DNA of 40,009 nt from Gammaproteobacteria bacterium SG8_30 (GCA_001303245.1 LJNS01000010.1:1-40009); one strand, 5' to 3'. Positions 25,215 to 34,858 are shown, counted from the first letter of the stretch. The notes: generated by a model from the sequence alone, not told the origin. A program made the numbers and translations.

Positions 25215-26086
25215 TGAACAACCGCGCACTGGTCTTCGTCATAGCTGTGGCGGCGGTCCTCATCGTCGGCTCGCGCAGCGTCTTCGTCGTGAACGAGACG
25301 GAGCTCGCCATCAAGTTCCGCTTCGGCGAGATCGTCCGCGCCGACTACGAGCCCGGCCTGCACTTCATGATTCCGTTCGTCAACGACGTGCGGACGTTCG
25401 ACCGCCGGGTGCTGACGCGCAACTACCCGTCGGAGCAGTTCCTGACCAGCGAGGGCAAGATCCTCAACCTCGACTTCTACACCAAGTGGCGGATCTCCGA
25501 CGTGGCCCAGTACTACCAGTCGACGAGCGGCGGCGACGAGGACGTCGCGGCGCGGCGCCTGGCCGAAATCGTCAAGGACGGCCTGAAGGGCGTGATCGCG
25601 CGGCGGACCATCCAGCAGGTGGTGGCCGCGGAGCGCGCCGAGTTCATCGGCGACATCCTGCAGGTCGCCGGGGCGTCGGTGCAGGAGCTCGGCATCACGC
25701 TGGTGGACGTGCGCGTCAAGAAGATCGACCTGCCGGACGACGTGCTCGACTCGGTGTTCAACCGCATGCGGCAGGACTTCGCCCGCCAGGCCGCACAGCT
25801 GCGCGCTGAGGGTGACGAGATCGCGCAGACGGTGCGCGCCGCCGCCGACCGCGAGCGCGTGGAGATCCTTGCCGAGGCGACCCGCCAGTCGGAGAAGATC
25901 CGCGGCGAGGGCGATGCCCGTTCCGCGGAAATCTACGCGACCGTCTACCAGAAGAATCCCGAGTTCTTCGCGTTTCACCGCAGCCTGGAGGCCTATCGCA
26001 ATTCGCTCGGCAAGCCCGAGGACGTGATGGTGCTGGCCCCGGACAGCGAGTTCTTCCGTTACCTGGGCAAGTCCGGCGGCCGCTGA
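25214..26086 (+). CDS. hflC: FtsH modulator HflC
   Basis: HflC is the partner subunit of HflK in the membrane cage around FtsH. The 290-residue protein starts with a signal-anchor helix (LVFVIAVAAVLIVGSRSVFV), then the SPFH domain (LAIKFRFGEIVRADYEPGLHF, FDRRVLTRNYPSEQFLTSEG, VDVRVKKIDLPDDV) and the helical tail VEILAEATRQSEKIRGEGDA with the family segment GDARSAEIYATVY. The annotation as a stand-alone protease is historical; it is a modulator. It overlaps hflK by one base and is followed after seven bases by the DUF2065 gene. Confidence 0.96.
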   Translation: MNNRALVFVIAVAAVLIVGSRSVFVVNETELAIKFRFGEIVRADYEPGLHFMIPFVNDVRTFDRRVLTRNYPSEQFLTSEGKILNLDFYTKWRISDVAQYYQSTSGGDEDVAARRLAEIVKDGLKGVIARRTIQQVVAAERAEFIGDILQVAGASVQELGITLVDVRVKKIDLPDDVLDSVFNRMRQDFARQAAQLRAEGDEIAQTVRAAADRERVEILAEATRQSEKIRGEGDARSAEIYATVYQKNPEFFAFHRSLEAYRNSLGKPEDVMVLAPDSEFFRYLGKSGGR

Positions 26087-26093
26087 AGCCATC

Positions 26094-27597
<1,504 letters not shown>

Positions 27598-27600
<3 letters not shown>

Positions 27601-27762
27601 GGGACATTCCTATTTTCCTTTCTGCCGCAAGTCCCTGATTCTTTGGAGCTTCCGCCATTTCTTCGGAGTCCTGCGGCCAACCAACGCGTCTTCCAGAGAA
27701 CGACCGAGCATCCTCCGTAAATCAAAGACTTGGAGCGAAAAGAAAAATAGGAATGTCCCCTA
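27598..27762. mobile_element. 165-bp miniature inverted-repeat element between two convergent genes
   Basis: Perfect 19-bp terminal inverted repeats, TAGGGGACATTCCTATTTT at 27598-27616 and its complement at 27744-27762, enclose about 127 bases that are richer in A+T than the surroundings. The left end supplies the TAG stop of purA and the right end supplies, on the other strand, the TAG stop of the FFLEELY gene. Similar GGGGACA-type ends border REP-associated (RAYT) elements in other gammaproteobacteria, but a link to that family is inference. No full transposase is inside, so it would need to be moved in trans. It may also act as a bidirectional transcript end. Confidence 0.75.
27610..27711 (-). 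pseudogene. 33-codon open frame inside the miniature element, possible transposase remnant
   Basis: On the minus strand a frame open from the right repeat runs through an ATG at 27711 to a TAG inside the left repeat. The predicted peptide starts MLGRSLEDALVGRR, continues TPKKWRKLQRIR and is strongly basic. It could be the tail of a lost transposase or be meaningless. A ribosome site at a normal distance is lacking. I do not recognise the sequence. Confidence 0.25.
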
Positions 27763-28449
27763 TTGCAGTAGGGTGTGCATCAGGGCGCGCTCGCGCTCGT
27801 CGATGGTGTCGAGGAATTCCTGCGCGCCGTTCATCGCCCTGAAGGCGTCGTAGCCCCGCTCTAGGAAGTCCTGCAGCTCGCCATAGCCTGCCGCATGCGC
27901 GGGACCGCGGGCCAGCCGAACGGCGAGCCCCACCTCCGGACGGTGGGCGAGGCTGTCGAGCAGTTGGCCGATCTCGCCGACCAGCGCGATCTGGTGCTCG
28001 CGGTCGGGGGCTCGATCGGCAGCCTTGTAGGCGCGCGCATAAGTCGTGGCATCTACCGCGTCGGCCGCGGGCAACGCCACGGCCGTATCGGAGTCGAGCT
28101 CGATGGTCAGCACGTGCAGCTCGAAAGCGTGCGCGAGCGCCGTGAGCGCGCCGGCGGGCAGGAATTTCTGCAGCTTGTCCATCGCCCGCAGGATCTGCTC
28201 GTCACGGGTCGTGAGGTCGTGCGGGCCATAGAGGTCGCGGAGGAAGAAGTCGACTGCTGCGCGGTAACGCGTCCGACTGCGGAGATCCGCGTAGGTAGTT
28301 GCCAGGCGCCGCGACTGGTAATGGGCCAGCGCACCGATGCGCTGCTGCAGCCCGGTATCTTGCTCCGCCTTTCGCCGTGCGGCGCGGTACCGCTCGACGA
28401 GATTGGCCAACTGCGCTCGAATTTCTTCCCGTCGGGGTAATGCGGCCAT
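27760..28449 (-). CDS. FFLEELY motif protein (unknown function)
   Basis: This 229-residue protein matches the uncharacterised family named for the FFLEELY motif: YRAAVDFFLRDLYGPHDLTT near residue 65 is the family signature in slightly altered form. The protein looks all-helical, with a conserved-looking FLPAGALTALAHAFELHVLT and a C-terminal FLERGYDAFRAM. There is no signal peptide or membrane segment. It starts 35 bases after the patatin gene ends, on the same strand as patatin and phasin, so it is probably the last gene of that operon. Function in lipid or granule metabolism is only suggested by context. Its stop codon lies in the terminal repeat of the adjacent element. Confidence 0.75.
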   Translation of the reverse strand: MAALPRREEIRAQLANLVERYRAARRKAEQDTGLQQRIGALAHYQSRRLATTYADLRSRTRYRAAVDFFLRDLYGPHDLTTRDEQILRAMDKLQKFLPAGALTALAHAFELHVLTIELDSDTAVALPAADAVDATTYARAYKAADRAPDREHQIALVGEIGQLLDSLAHRPEVGLAVRLARGPAHAAGYGELQDFLERGYDAFRAMNGAQEFLDTIDERERALMHTLLQ

Positions 28450-28484
28450 CTCGTCGAGTGCGCGCGGCGCCTGCGGCGGGAGGC

Positions 28485-29708
28485 TCAGCGTGTCGGCGCG
28501 ACCAGGCGCTCGAGGCGCCGCAGCGTCCGGCCGAGGTCACGCATCACGCGCCCGTTCGCCCGCCGCTGCCGGTCCAGGGACAGGTGGAAGCTGCGGTGCG
28601 GGTCGGCGAGGACGGAGCGCCGCAGGCGCAGGCCGTGGCGCTCCAGCACCGGCGCGAGCTGCGACGCGTGCCGTCTCAGGTCGGCCCGGACGCGCTGGAA
28701 GGCGTGGTCGACGAGGCGCCGGCGGTCGGCATAGCGGAAGACATTGGCGAAGAACATCTCCTCGTCGTCGCGATCCGGCTCGAACAGCAGGATGTCGGCT
28801 CGCGGGTAGCGGCTGTGGTAGCCGGCCATGCCGACCAGCATCCGCGACTGGATCAACGACCTGAACGTCTGGCCCAGCACGACGGCGAGACCGCGTTCGG
28901 TCAGCACGCCGTCCGGCTTGCGCTTCCCGCCCTTCGACGCGTCGAAGGAAACCAGCGGGTTGATGCAGAACACGAGGTCGGCACCCGCTTCGAGGACCAT
29001 CGAGGCATGCATGGTGCGCAGCAGCGCGCCGTCCGCGAACACGCGTCCCTCGACCTCGACCGGCGGATAGAGCCCGGGGAGCGCCGTGCTCGCCTGGATG
29101 GCCTTTGAAATCGGGACGTGATCGAGCCCGGGCCCGCCGAAGCGCGCCGCCTCTCCCGTATTGAGGTCGGTCGCGACGACGAACAGGTGCCGGTCCAGCT
29201 CGCGGAAGTCGTTCGTACGCCCGCCGGCGGTGAATACTAGCCGCAAGTATTCCTCCAGCGGTGCGCTGTCGAAGATGCCGTTCGGCAGGATGCTGGCGAG
29301 GGGATCGAGAACCTCCGCCAGGCTGCGAGAGAGCGGCGAGCGCAGGTACTCGCCGAGCGCGCGGGTCGCCAGGCCCGGCAGTCGCGCCACGCGTGAGGTG
29401 AACTCTCGATAGGCGGGATGCAGGAACAACCCGGGGCTCGCGGGGAAGGCCGGGCTCTCGTTCGTGATCACCAGCCGCCCAATGTCGACGGGCGTCAGCC
29501 CATTCGCCAGGCCGGCCGCCAGCATCGCCCCGGAGCTCACGCCGACATAGGCGTGCAGCGAGTTGAGTTCGAGGCCGTCGATGCTCTCGGCGAGCGCCTG
29601 CAGCGTCCCGAGCTCGAAGAATGCGCCGAGCGGTCCCCCGCCTGCCAGCGCGATCGCGGCCCGCTTGCCTTCCGGCCTCGGATTACGCGCGAGCTGCGGC
29701 GTGAGCAT
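28485..29708 (-). CDS. Patatin-like phospholipase/lipid hydrolase
   Basis: This 407-residue serine hydrolase is expected to release acyl groups from lipids by a Ser-Asp dyad. The oxyanion loop is LAGGGPLGAFFELG (residues 21-34), the nucleophile is Ser58 in GVSSG, and Asp226 lies in ADGALL. SKAIQASTALPGLYPP is the typical segment before the aspartate. There is no signal peptide, so it acts in the cytoplasm or on intracellular lipid bodies. Patatins often serve as granule or storage-lipid hydrolases in bacteria. It lies 26 bases downstream of the phasin gene and 35 bases upstream of the FFLEELY gene, all on one strand, suggesting one operon. The substrate (triacylglycerol, wax ester, phospholipid or PHA) is unknown. 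Confidence 0.9.
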   Translation of the reverse strand: MLTPQLARNPRPEGKRAAIALAGGGPLGAFFELGTLQALAESIDGLELNSLHAYVGVSSGAMLAAGLANGLTPVDIGRLVITNESPAFPASPGLFLHPAYREFTSRVARLPGLATRALGEYLRSPLSRSLAEVLDPLASILPNGIFDSAPLEEYLRLVFTAGGRTNDFRELDRHLFVVATDLNTGEAARFGGPGLDHVPISKAIQASTALPGLYPPVEVEGRVFADGALLRTMHASMVLEAGADLVFCINPLVSFDASKGGKRKPDGVLTERGLAVVLGQTFRSLIQSRMLVGMAGYHSRYPRADILLFEPDRDDEEMFFANVFRYADRRRLVDHAFQRVRADLRRHASQLAPVLERHGLRLRRSVLADPHRSFHLSLDRQRRANGRVMRDLGRTLRRLERLVAPTR

Positions 29709-29734
29709 GCGTCAACCGGTCTCCTCTGTCCTGC

Positions 29735-30301
29735 TCAGCCTCCACCCGGCGGCACGGCGCCCGAGCGCGAGCCCGTCGAGCGGCTCGCCTTGGATCGTGC
29801 TTTCTTGCGAGCAGCCGTCTTTTTCTTCTTCCCGCCGCGGGCGGCAGGCTTGCGCGCCTTGCCGTCGGCCTCGGCGAGCTTGTCGACCGCGCGAGTCAGC
29901 TGGTCGACCTTTCCTGTGAGCGCGTTGATCTCCTCGACGGTCGGCATGCCGAGCTGGTGCAGAGCCCGCTGCACCCGCGTCTGGAAGATCTTCTCCAGGT
30001 TGTCCCAGGTCTCGGTGGCCTGGTCGCGGACGTCGTCGACGCGGCGATTGACCGACTTCTGGGCGCCCTGGAACGCCTGCATGACCGCCTTCTGCGCAGC
30101 GTCGAGCGCGCCGCCGTGAAGCCGCGACCCCTCGCGCACCAGGTCCTCGAACAGCTTGGTTCCCCCTTCCTGGGCCCGCGACAGCGCGCCGACCCCGGCC
30201 GTCCAGATCTGGCTGGGCGTGTAGGGCAGTTTGAGATCCTGCGGCGCCGGCTTTTTCCCGCCTCCGCCGCCGCCCAACCTGCCTTTCTTCTTGACCGCCA
30301 T
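29735..30301 (-). CDS. Phasin family protein with histone-like basic tail (PhaF/PhaI type)
   Basis: This 188-residue protein resembles polyhydroxyalkanoate granule-associated proteins. After a Lys/Gly-rich start comes the phasin domain (about residues 22-125) with SQIWTAGVGALSRAQEGGTK, LFEDLVREG and RVQRALHQLGMPTVEEINAL. A short coiled-coil follows, then a Lys/Arg/Ala tail (KKKKTAARKKARSKAS) like histone H1 and PhaF, which can bind DNA and help distribute granules. The start at 30301 is fixed by AAGGAG five bases upstream (30307-30312); the longer frame to 30424 lacks such a site. No PHA synthase is in the window, so the granule could hold other lipids. It is the first gene of the phasin-patatin-FFLEELY unit. 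Confidence 0.88.
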   Translation of the reverse strand: MAVKKKGRLGGGGGGKKPAPQDLKLPYTPSQIWTAGVGALSRAQEGGTKLFEDLVREGSRLHGGALDAAQKAVMQAFQGAQKSVNRRVDDVRDQATETWDNLEKIFQTRVQRALHQLGMPTVEEINALTGKVDQLTRAVDKLAEADGKARKPAARGGKKKKTAARKKARSKASRSTGSRSGAVPPGGG

Positions 30302-30426
30302 ATCCACTCCTTGCCGCACGAGGCTCGATGCCGTTACCTTGATTGCAAGAATAACCCGATTCCGCCATCCGGGCCTCGAATCGCCGCCCGCCCGCGGGGT
30401 CCGTATTTGCCGCAGGAGATGCATAC
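30302..30426. promoter_or_regulatory. Divergent intergenic region, phasin / TPR protein
   Basis: These 125 bases separate two divergent genes and must hold the promoters of both unless they are driven from further away. Apart from the two ribosome sites (AAGGAG for phasin, GGAG before the TPR gene) I find no convincing -35/-10 pair. The A+T-richer centre (GATTGCAAGAATAACCC) is the likeliest promoter zone. Confidence 0.35.
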
Positions 30427-31284
30427 ATGGCCGCCGCGCAGTGGAGCAAGTTCCCTTACGAGCAAAAGCCCTACACGTATGCGGGCCCGTCGCTCAAGAA
30501 GTCCTGGCCGCGCCTGCACGCGGGCGACCTCGAGCCTTGGCCCGAAGCAGCAACCCTCGCCAGGCTGGCCGGCTCGAAGGCGGACGGCCCGGTGCCGGGG
30601 TTCAAGGGCGGCTTCGACGACCTGGCCCTGCGCCTGCAGGATGCGTGGCGGGCGTTCCATCGAGGCGACTTCGCGGCGGCCGTCGAAGCTGGCGCCAAGC
30701 TCGGCCCTTTCGGCGCCCAGGTCGCCAATAAGGCGGCGTCGGTCTACTGCACGTACCTGGAGGAGGACGACAAGCGCGCCATCCGGGTCCTGACCGAGGC
30801 GGCGGCGCGCGGAGACGATGCCTGCCGCAAGCTGCCGGAGTGCCCCAATGCCTGGTACTTCCACGCCTTTGCGCTCGGCCGCTACGCGCAGCGCATCTCG
30901 GTCCTGAAGGCGCTCGGCGAGGGAATCGGCACCAGGGTGAAGAATGCGCTCGAGACCGCGATCAAGCTCGAGCCGAAGCATGCGGACGCGCACATCGCAC
31001 TCGGCGCCTACCACGCCGAAATCATCGACAAGGTCGGCTCGCTCGCCGGCCGCCTGACCTATGGCGCCGATCGCGGGACCGCCGTGAAGCACTTCGAGAA
31101 GGCGATCAAGCTGAATCCCAAGGCGGCTATCGCGTACATGGAGTACGCCAACGGGCTGCTGATGATGGATGGCGAGAAGAAGAACGCCGAGGCGGTGAAG
31201 CTCTACAGGAAGGCCGCTTCCTGCGACCCTGCGGACGCCATGGAGCGCCTGGACGTGGAGCAGGCGAACGCCGAGCTCGAGTGA
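30427..31284 (+). CDS. Cytoplasmic TPR-repeat protein
   Basis: This 285-residue protein has no signal peptide or membrane helix. The N-terminal ~55 residues are rich in Trp, Tyr and Pro (FPYEQKPYTYAGPSLKKSWP). From about residue 65 onward it consists of helix pairs of the tetratricopeptide type: WRAFHRGDFAAAVEAGAKLG, ALETAIKLEPKHADAHIALG and KHFEKAIKLNPKAAIAYMEY are the clearest repeats. Such proteins bind partner proteins. The gene diverges from the phasin operon and converges on the acyltransferase, with only four bases between the two stops, so a role at the storage granule is plausible but unproven. No catalytic motif is visible. Confidence 0.8.
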   Translation: MAAAQWSKFPYEQKPYTYAGPSLKKSWPRLHAGDLEPWPEAATLARLAGSKADGPVPGFKGGFDDLALRLQDAWRAFHRGDFAAAVEAGAKLGPFGAQVANKAASVYCTYLEEDDKRAIRVLTEAAARGDDACRKLPECPNAWYFHAFALGRYAQRISVLKALGEGIGTRVKNALETAIKLEPKHADAHIALGAYHAEIIDKVGSLAGRLTYGADRGTAVKHFEKAIKLNPKAAIAYMEYANGLLMMDGEKKNAEAVKLYRKAASCDPADAMERLDVEQANAELE

Positions 31285-31288
31285 GGCC

Positions 31289-32716
31289 TCAGGAGGCCGC
31301 CTTCAGGAAAGTCCCGAGCAGCACGGCCAGCACCAGCTGTTCGAATTCGCGGCCGAAGCGCTCGACGAGCGCCCGTGGATCGGGGATTCGCTTGCGGTCC
31401 GCGATGACCCCGAACTGCACCTGCCCGTTGTAGGTCAGGATGCTGATGCCGACCCCTATCGCGCCGGACTGCGGCACCCAGAACATGAGCTGGGACAGAC
31501 GGCTCCCCGCCAGGTAGAGCTGCCGTTGCGGGCCGGGAACGTTGGATGCGACCAGCGACGCCTTGCGCGAGAGCAACTCGACGGCGAGTTCCTCGGCTGT
31601 CTCGCCCAGGATGCCGAGCGCCGCCATCAGGCCGAGCAGCAGCACGGGCTGATAGGACTGCTTGAGCTCGTTCATTGCCGCCCTGACGGATCGCAGGCGC
31701 TGCAGCGGGTCACGGATACCGACCGGCAGGTCGAGGAAAACCAGCCCGAAGCGATTGCCGAGCGTCGTGCCGTCGGACGGGTCCCGAAGGTTGACCGGCA
31801 CCGTGGCGCGGATGTGCAGTCCGTCGGTGTCCTCGCCCAGGGAGCGCAGGTAGCTGCCGATCGCCCCGGCTGCGGTGGCCATCAGCACGTCGTTGATGGT
31901 GCAGCCCAGGACCTTCGAAATCGTGCGCACTTCGTCGAACGGCAGCGGGTCGGCCCAGGCGGCGAGCTTCCGCTTGCCGAGCGATCCGCGCAGGCGGCTC
32001 GGCTGGTCGTCGGGCAGCGCCGCGACGTGTGCGATCTCCCGCAACAGGCCGAAGCCCTGATGGGCGAGCTCGGAGGCGTGTTCCGGGTGCCGTGCCAGCC
32101 GGGCAGCCTTGCCGATCCAGGCGGCTCCTTCGTCTAGCGCCTCCCGGAGCAGCGCCGATCCGGGCAGCGGCACGGATTCCGGTGGGGCTGCGGACCGTCG
32201 CCCGCCGCGCGTGCTGCGCCGACCGGGCTCGGCTTCCGGCAGGGGCGCGGGATTTCGCTCGAGGTCCGTCATCGCCAGGAAGACCCGGGTCAGCGCGATG
32301 CCGTCCGCGTAGCAGTGGTGGATGCGCATGATGATGGCGGCGCCGCCCGCGTAGTTGTCCACGACCTGCATCTGCCAGAGCGGGCGTCGCGGATCGAGGG
32401 CCTGCCCGGACAGGTCGGAGACGAGCGCCTCGAGCTCACGTTGGCCGGCGGGGGCCGGCAACGCCACGCGACGCACGTGTGCGTCGAGGTCGAACTCGTG
32501 ATCAGGCTCCCAGTAGCCCCCGACCACGTCGTCCACCGGCCGGCAGCGGAAGCGATCGAAGCGCAGGAACCGCTCGGACACGGTCCTGCGGAAGCGGCCG
32601 AAGTCGACGGCCTCGTCGAACACCCACACGCCGACGATCATCATCAGGTTGTGGGGTCGATCCAGGCGGAGCCATGCGGCGTCGACGGCGGACAACGGTT
32701 CTCGGCCGGCTGACAT
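31289..32716 (-). CDS. Wax ester synthase / acyl-CoA:diacylglycerol acyltransferase (WS/DGAT)
   Basis: This enzyme esterifies fatty alcohols or diacylglycerol with acyl-CoA, the last step in wax ester or triacylglycerol storage. The 475-residue protein has the diagnostic active-site motif HHCYADG (residues 133-139, HHxxxDG), the PLW motif at 112-114, and the C-terminal domain segments TINDVLMA, ATVPVNLRDPSD and SNVPGP. The opening LSAVDAAWLRLDRP is also typical of the family. It probably associates with the membrane or lipid bodies. The divergent neighbour is a fatty acyl-CoA reductase that would provide the alcohol, so wax ester formation is the likelier product here. The start ATG at 32716 has only a weak ribosome site. 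Confidence 0.94.
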   Translation of the reverse strand: MSAGREPLSAVDAAWLRLDRPHNLMMIVGVWVFDEAVDFGRFRRTVSERFLRFDRFRCRPVDDVVGGYWEPDHEFDLDAHVRRVALPAPAGQRELEALVSDLSGQALDPRRPLWQMQVVDNYAGGAAIIMRIHHCYADGIALTRVFLAMTDLERNPAPLPEAEPGRRSTRGGRRSAAPPESVPLPGSALLREALDEGAAWIGKAARLARHPEHASELAHQGFGLLREIAHVAALPDDQPSRLRGSLGKRKLAAWADPLPFDEVRTISKVLGCTINDVLMATAAGAIGSYLRSLGEDTDGLHIRATVPVNLRDPSDGTTLGNRFGLVFLDLPVGIRDPLQRLRSVRAAMNELKQSYQPVLLLGLMAALGILGETAEELAVELLSRKASLVASNVPGPQRQLYLAGSRLSQLMFWVPQSGAIGVGISILTYNGQVQFGVIADRKRIPDPRALVERFGREFEQLVLAVLLGTFLKAAS

Positions 32717-32856
32717 GGGAGCGTTTCGCGACGAATGGGCTATCCTTACGATCCACTATAACCGCTCCCGAGGGCACCGGCGCCCCACCGGGCGGCGACG
32801 ACTGAGGGCAACGCGAAAAGCGGGACGGCGTCAGGCCGAACCCGCCGGGAGAGAAC
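32717..32856. promoter_or_regulatory. Shared divergent control region of WS/DGAT and fatty acyl-CoA reductase
   Basis: These 140 bases separate the two wax-ester genes. The sequence ACTATAAC holds TATAGT on the minus strand (32755-32760) and TATAAC on the plus strand (32757-32762), so the -10 boxes of both genes may overlap. No good -35 boxes are seen. GGGAGAG before 32857 is the reductase ribosome site. The layout would allow one regulator to control both genes together. Confidence 0.4.
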
Positions 32857-34845
32857 ATGAGCTATTTCGTGACCGGCGCGACAGGATTCATCGGGCGCCA
32901 CCTCCTCGGGCGCCTTCTCGACCGCAAGGGCCAGGTGTATGTCCTGGTCCGGCGCCAGTCCCGCGAGAAGTTCTCCGCGCTCAAGGCGAGCTTCGGCCCG
33001 CGTGGCCGCAGGGTCGTCGCAGTGTACGGCGACCTGGCCGAGCCCCAGCTCGGCGTGTCCGCGGCGGACCGCAAGCGGCTGAAGGGCAAGATTCGGCACT
33101 TCTTCCACCTGGCCGCGATCTATGACCTGAAGGCCGGTGCGGCCGAGCAGGAAGAGGCCAACGTGCTGGGTACGGATCACGCGATCCAGCTCGCCCACTC
33201 GCTGAAGGCCGGCTGTTTCCACCTGGTGAGCTCCATCGCGTCGGCTGGACAGTACCGCGGCACGTTCCGCGAGGACATGTTCGAGGAGGCGACCGGCCTC
33301 GACCACCCCTACTTCAGGACCAAGCACGAGTCCGAGGCGATCGTGCGCAAGAACTGCAAGGTGCCGTGGCGCGTGTACCGCCCCGGCATCGTCGTCGGGC
33401 ACTCGACGACCGGCGAGATCGACAAGATCGACGGTCCTTACTATTTCTTCAAGATGATCCAGAAGCTGCGGCGAGCGGTCCCGTCGTGGTTCCCGCTGGT
33501 CGGTTTCGAGGGCGGATACATCAACATCGTGCCGGTCGACTACGTGGTCGACGCGCTCGACCACCTGGCTCACCTGGAGGGGCACGACGGCGAGTGTTTC
33601 CACCTGACCGACCCGCGCCAGCGGCGGGTGGGCGAGGTGCTGAACCTGTTTGCCCGGTTCGGCCACGCGCCGACCATGGCGTTCCGGCTGGACCCGAAGC
33701 TGTTCGCGTTCGTGCCCGACGCCGTCGGCAAATCGCTGATGAACTACCAGCCCTTGCGGCAGGTCGTCGACACGATCCTCAAGGACCTCCAGATCCCGAA
33801 GGACGTGCTGCGGTTCGCCAACTGGCAGACGCGGTTCGACTCGAGCCGAACCCAGAAGCTCCTCGAGGGCACGGAGATCCGTGTCCCGTCGCTCGAGGAC
33901 TACGCCTGGCGGCTGTGGGACTACTGGGAGCGGCACCTCGACCCGGACCTGTCGCTGGACCGCAGCCTGGCAGGAGCCGTCCGCGGCAAGGTCGTGCTGA
34001 TCACTGGCGGTTCCTCCGGCATCGGCCTGGCGGCGGCGGAGCGCTGCGCGGCGGCCGGGGCGAAGGTCCTCATCGTCGCGCGGGACCCCGAGAAGCTCGA
34101 GGCCGCGCGCTCCCAGCTCGCCGAGCTCGGCGAGGTGCACACCTACGCCTGCGACATTGCGGACTTCGAGGCCTGCGACGCCTTTGCGCGCCAGGTGCTC
34201 GAGGAGCACGGCGGCGTGGACGTGCTCGTGAACAACGCCGGCCGCTCCATCCGCCGCTCGATCGACCTGTCCTACGACCGGTTCCACGACTTCGAGCGCA
34301 CCATGCAGCTCAACTATTTCGCGGCCATCAGGCTCACCATGGGCCTGCTGCCGTCCATGACGGAGCGTGGCAGCGGGCACGTGGTCAACATCTCCTCCAT
34401 CGGCGTGCTTTCCAACGCACCGCGATTTTCGGGCTACGTCGCCTCCAAGGGGGCGCTGGAGGCCTGGACGCGCTGCGCCGCCTCCGAGTTCGCGGACTGC
34501 GGCGTGACTTTTACCATCATCAACATGCCATTGGTGCGCACGCCCATGATCGCGCCGACGAAGATCTACGATCAGATGCCCGTCGCGACGCCCGAGGAGG
34601 CGGCCGACATGATCGCCGAGGCGATCATCGAGCATCCCAAGCGCATCGCGACCCGCCTCGGGCTGTTCTCGGAGGTCCTGCACCTCGCCGCGCCGCGCGT
34701 GTCGGAAATCGTCATGAACACGGCCTACAAGATGTTCCCGGATTCGGCCGCGGCCAAGGGCGAAAGTAAGGACAAGCCGGAGCAGGCGAGGCCGACGCCG
34801 GAGGCCGCGATCTTCGCCTCCCTGCTGCGGGGCGTTCACTGGTAG
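32857..34845 (+). CDS. Two-domain fatty acyl-CoA reductase (alcohol-forming), Marinobacter FAR type
   Basis: The 662-residue protein closely follows the two-domain NADPH-dependent fatty acyl-CoA/aldehyde reductase of Marinobacter, which reduces acyl-CoA through the aldehyde to the fatty alcohol. The N-terminal Rossmann domain (about 1-370, NAD_binding_4/male-sterility type) has TGATGFIG (6-13), the YFRTK catalytic pair (Tyr152, Lys156), and PYYFFKMIQKLRRAVPSWFP. The C-terminal short-chain dehydrogenase (about 375-610) has TGGSSGIG, NNAGRSIRRSIDL and YVASK (Tyr527, Lys531). The run HDFERTMQLNY and the ending LLRGVHW are also shared with that enzyme, by memory of its sequence. Both active sites are intact. 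The gene is divergent from WS/DGAT. Confidence 0.93.
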   Translation: MSYFVTGATGFIGRHLLGRLLDRKGQVYVLVRRQSREKFSALKASFGPRGRRVVAVYGDLAEPQLGVSAADRKRLKGKIRHFFHLAAIYDLKAGAAEQEEANVLGTDHAIQLAHSLKAGCFHLVSSIASAGQYRGTFREDMFEEATGLDHPYFRTKHESEAIVRKNCKVPWRVYRPGIVVGHSTTGEIDKIDGPYYFFKMIQKLRRAVPSWFPLVGFEGGYINIVPVDYVVDALDHLAHLEGHDGECFHLTDPRQRRVGEVLNLFARFGHAPTMAFRLDPKLFAFVPDAVGKSLMNYQPLRQVVDTILKDLQIPKDVLRFANWQTRFDSSRTQKLLEGTEIRVPSLEDYAWRLWDYWERHLDPDLSLDRSLAGAVRGKVVLITGGSSGIGLAAAERCAAAGAKVLIVARDPEKLEAARSQLAELGEVHTYACDIADFEACDAFARQVLEEHGGVDVLVNNAGRSIRRSIDLSYDRFHDFERTMQLNYFAAIRLTMGLLPSMTERGSGHVVNISSIGVLSNAPRFSGYVASKGALEAWTRCAASEFADCGVTFTIINMPLVRTPMIAPTKIYDQMPVATPEEAADMIAEAIIEHPKRIATRLGLFSEVLHLAAPRVSEIVMNTAYKMFPDSAAAKGESKDKPEQARPTPEAAIFASLLRGVHW

Positions 34846-34858
34846 CCGGCCTGCCCCG

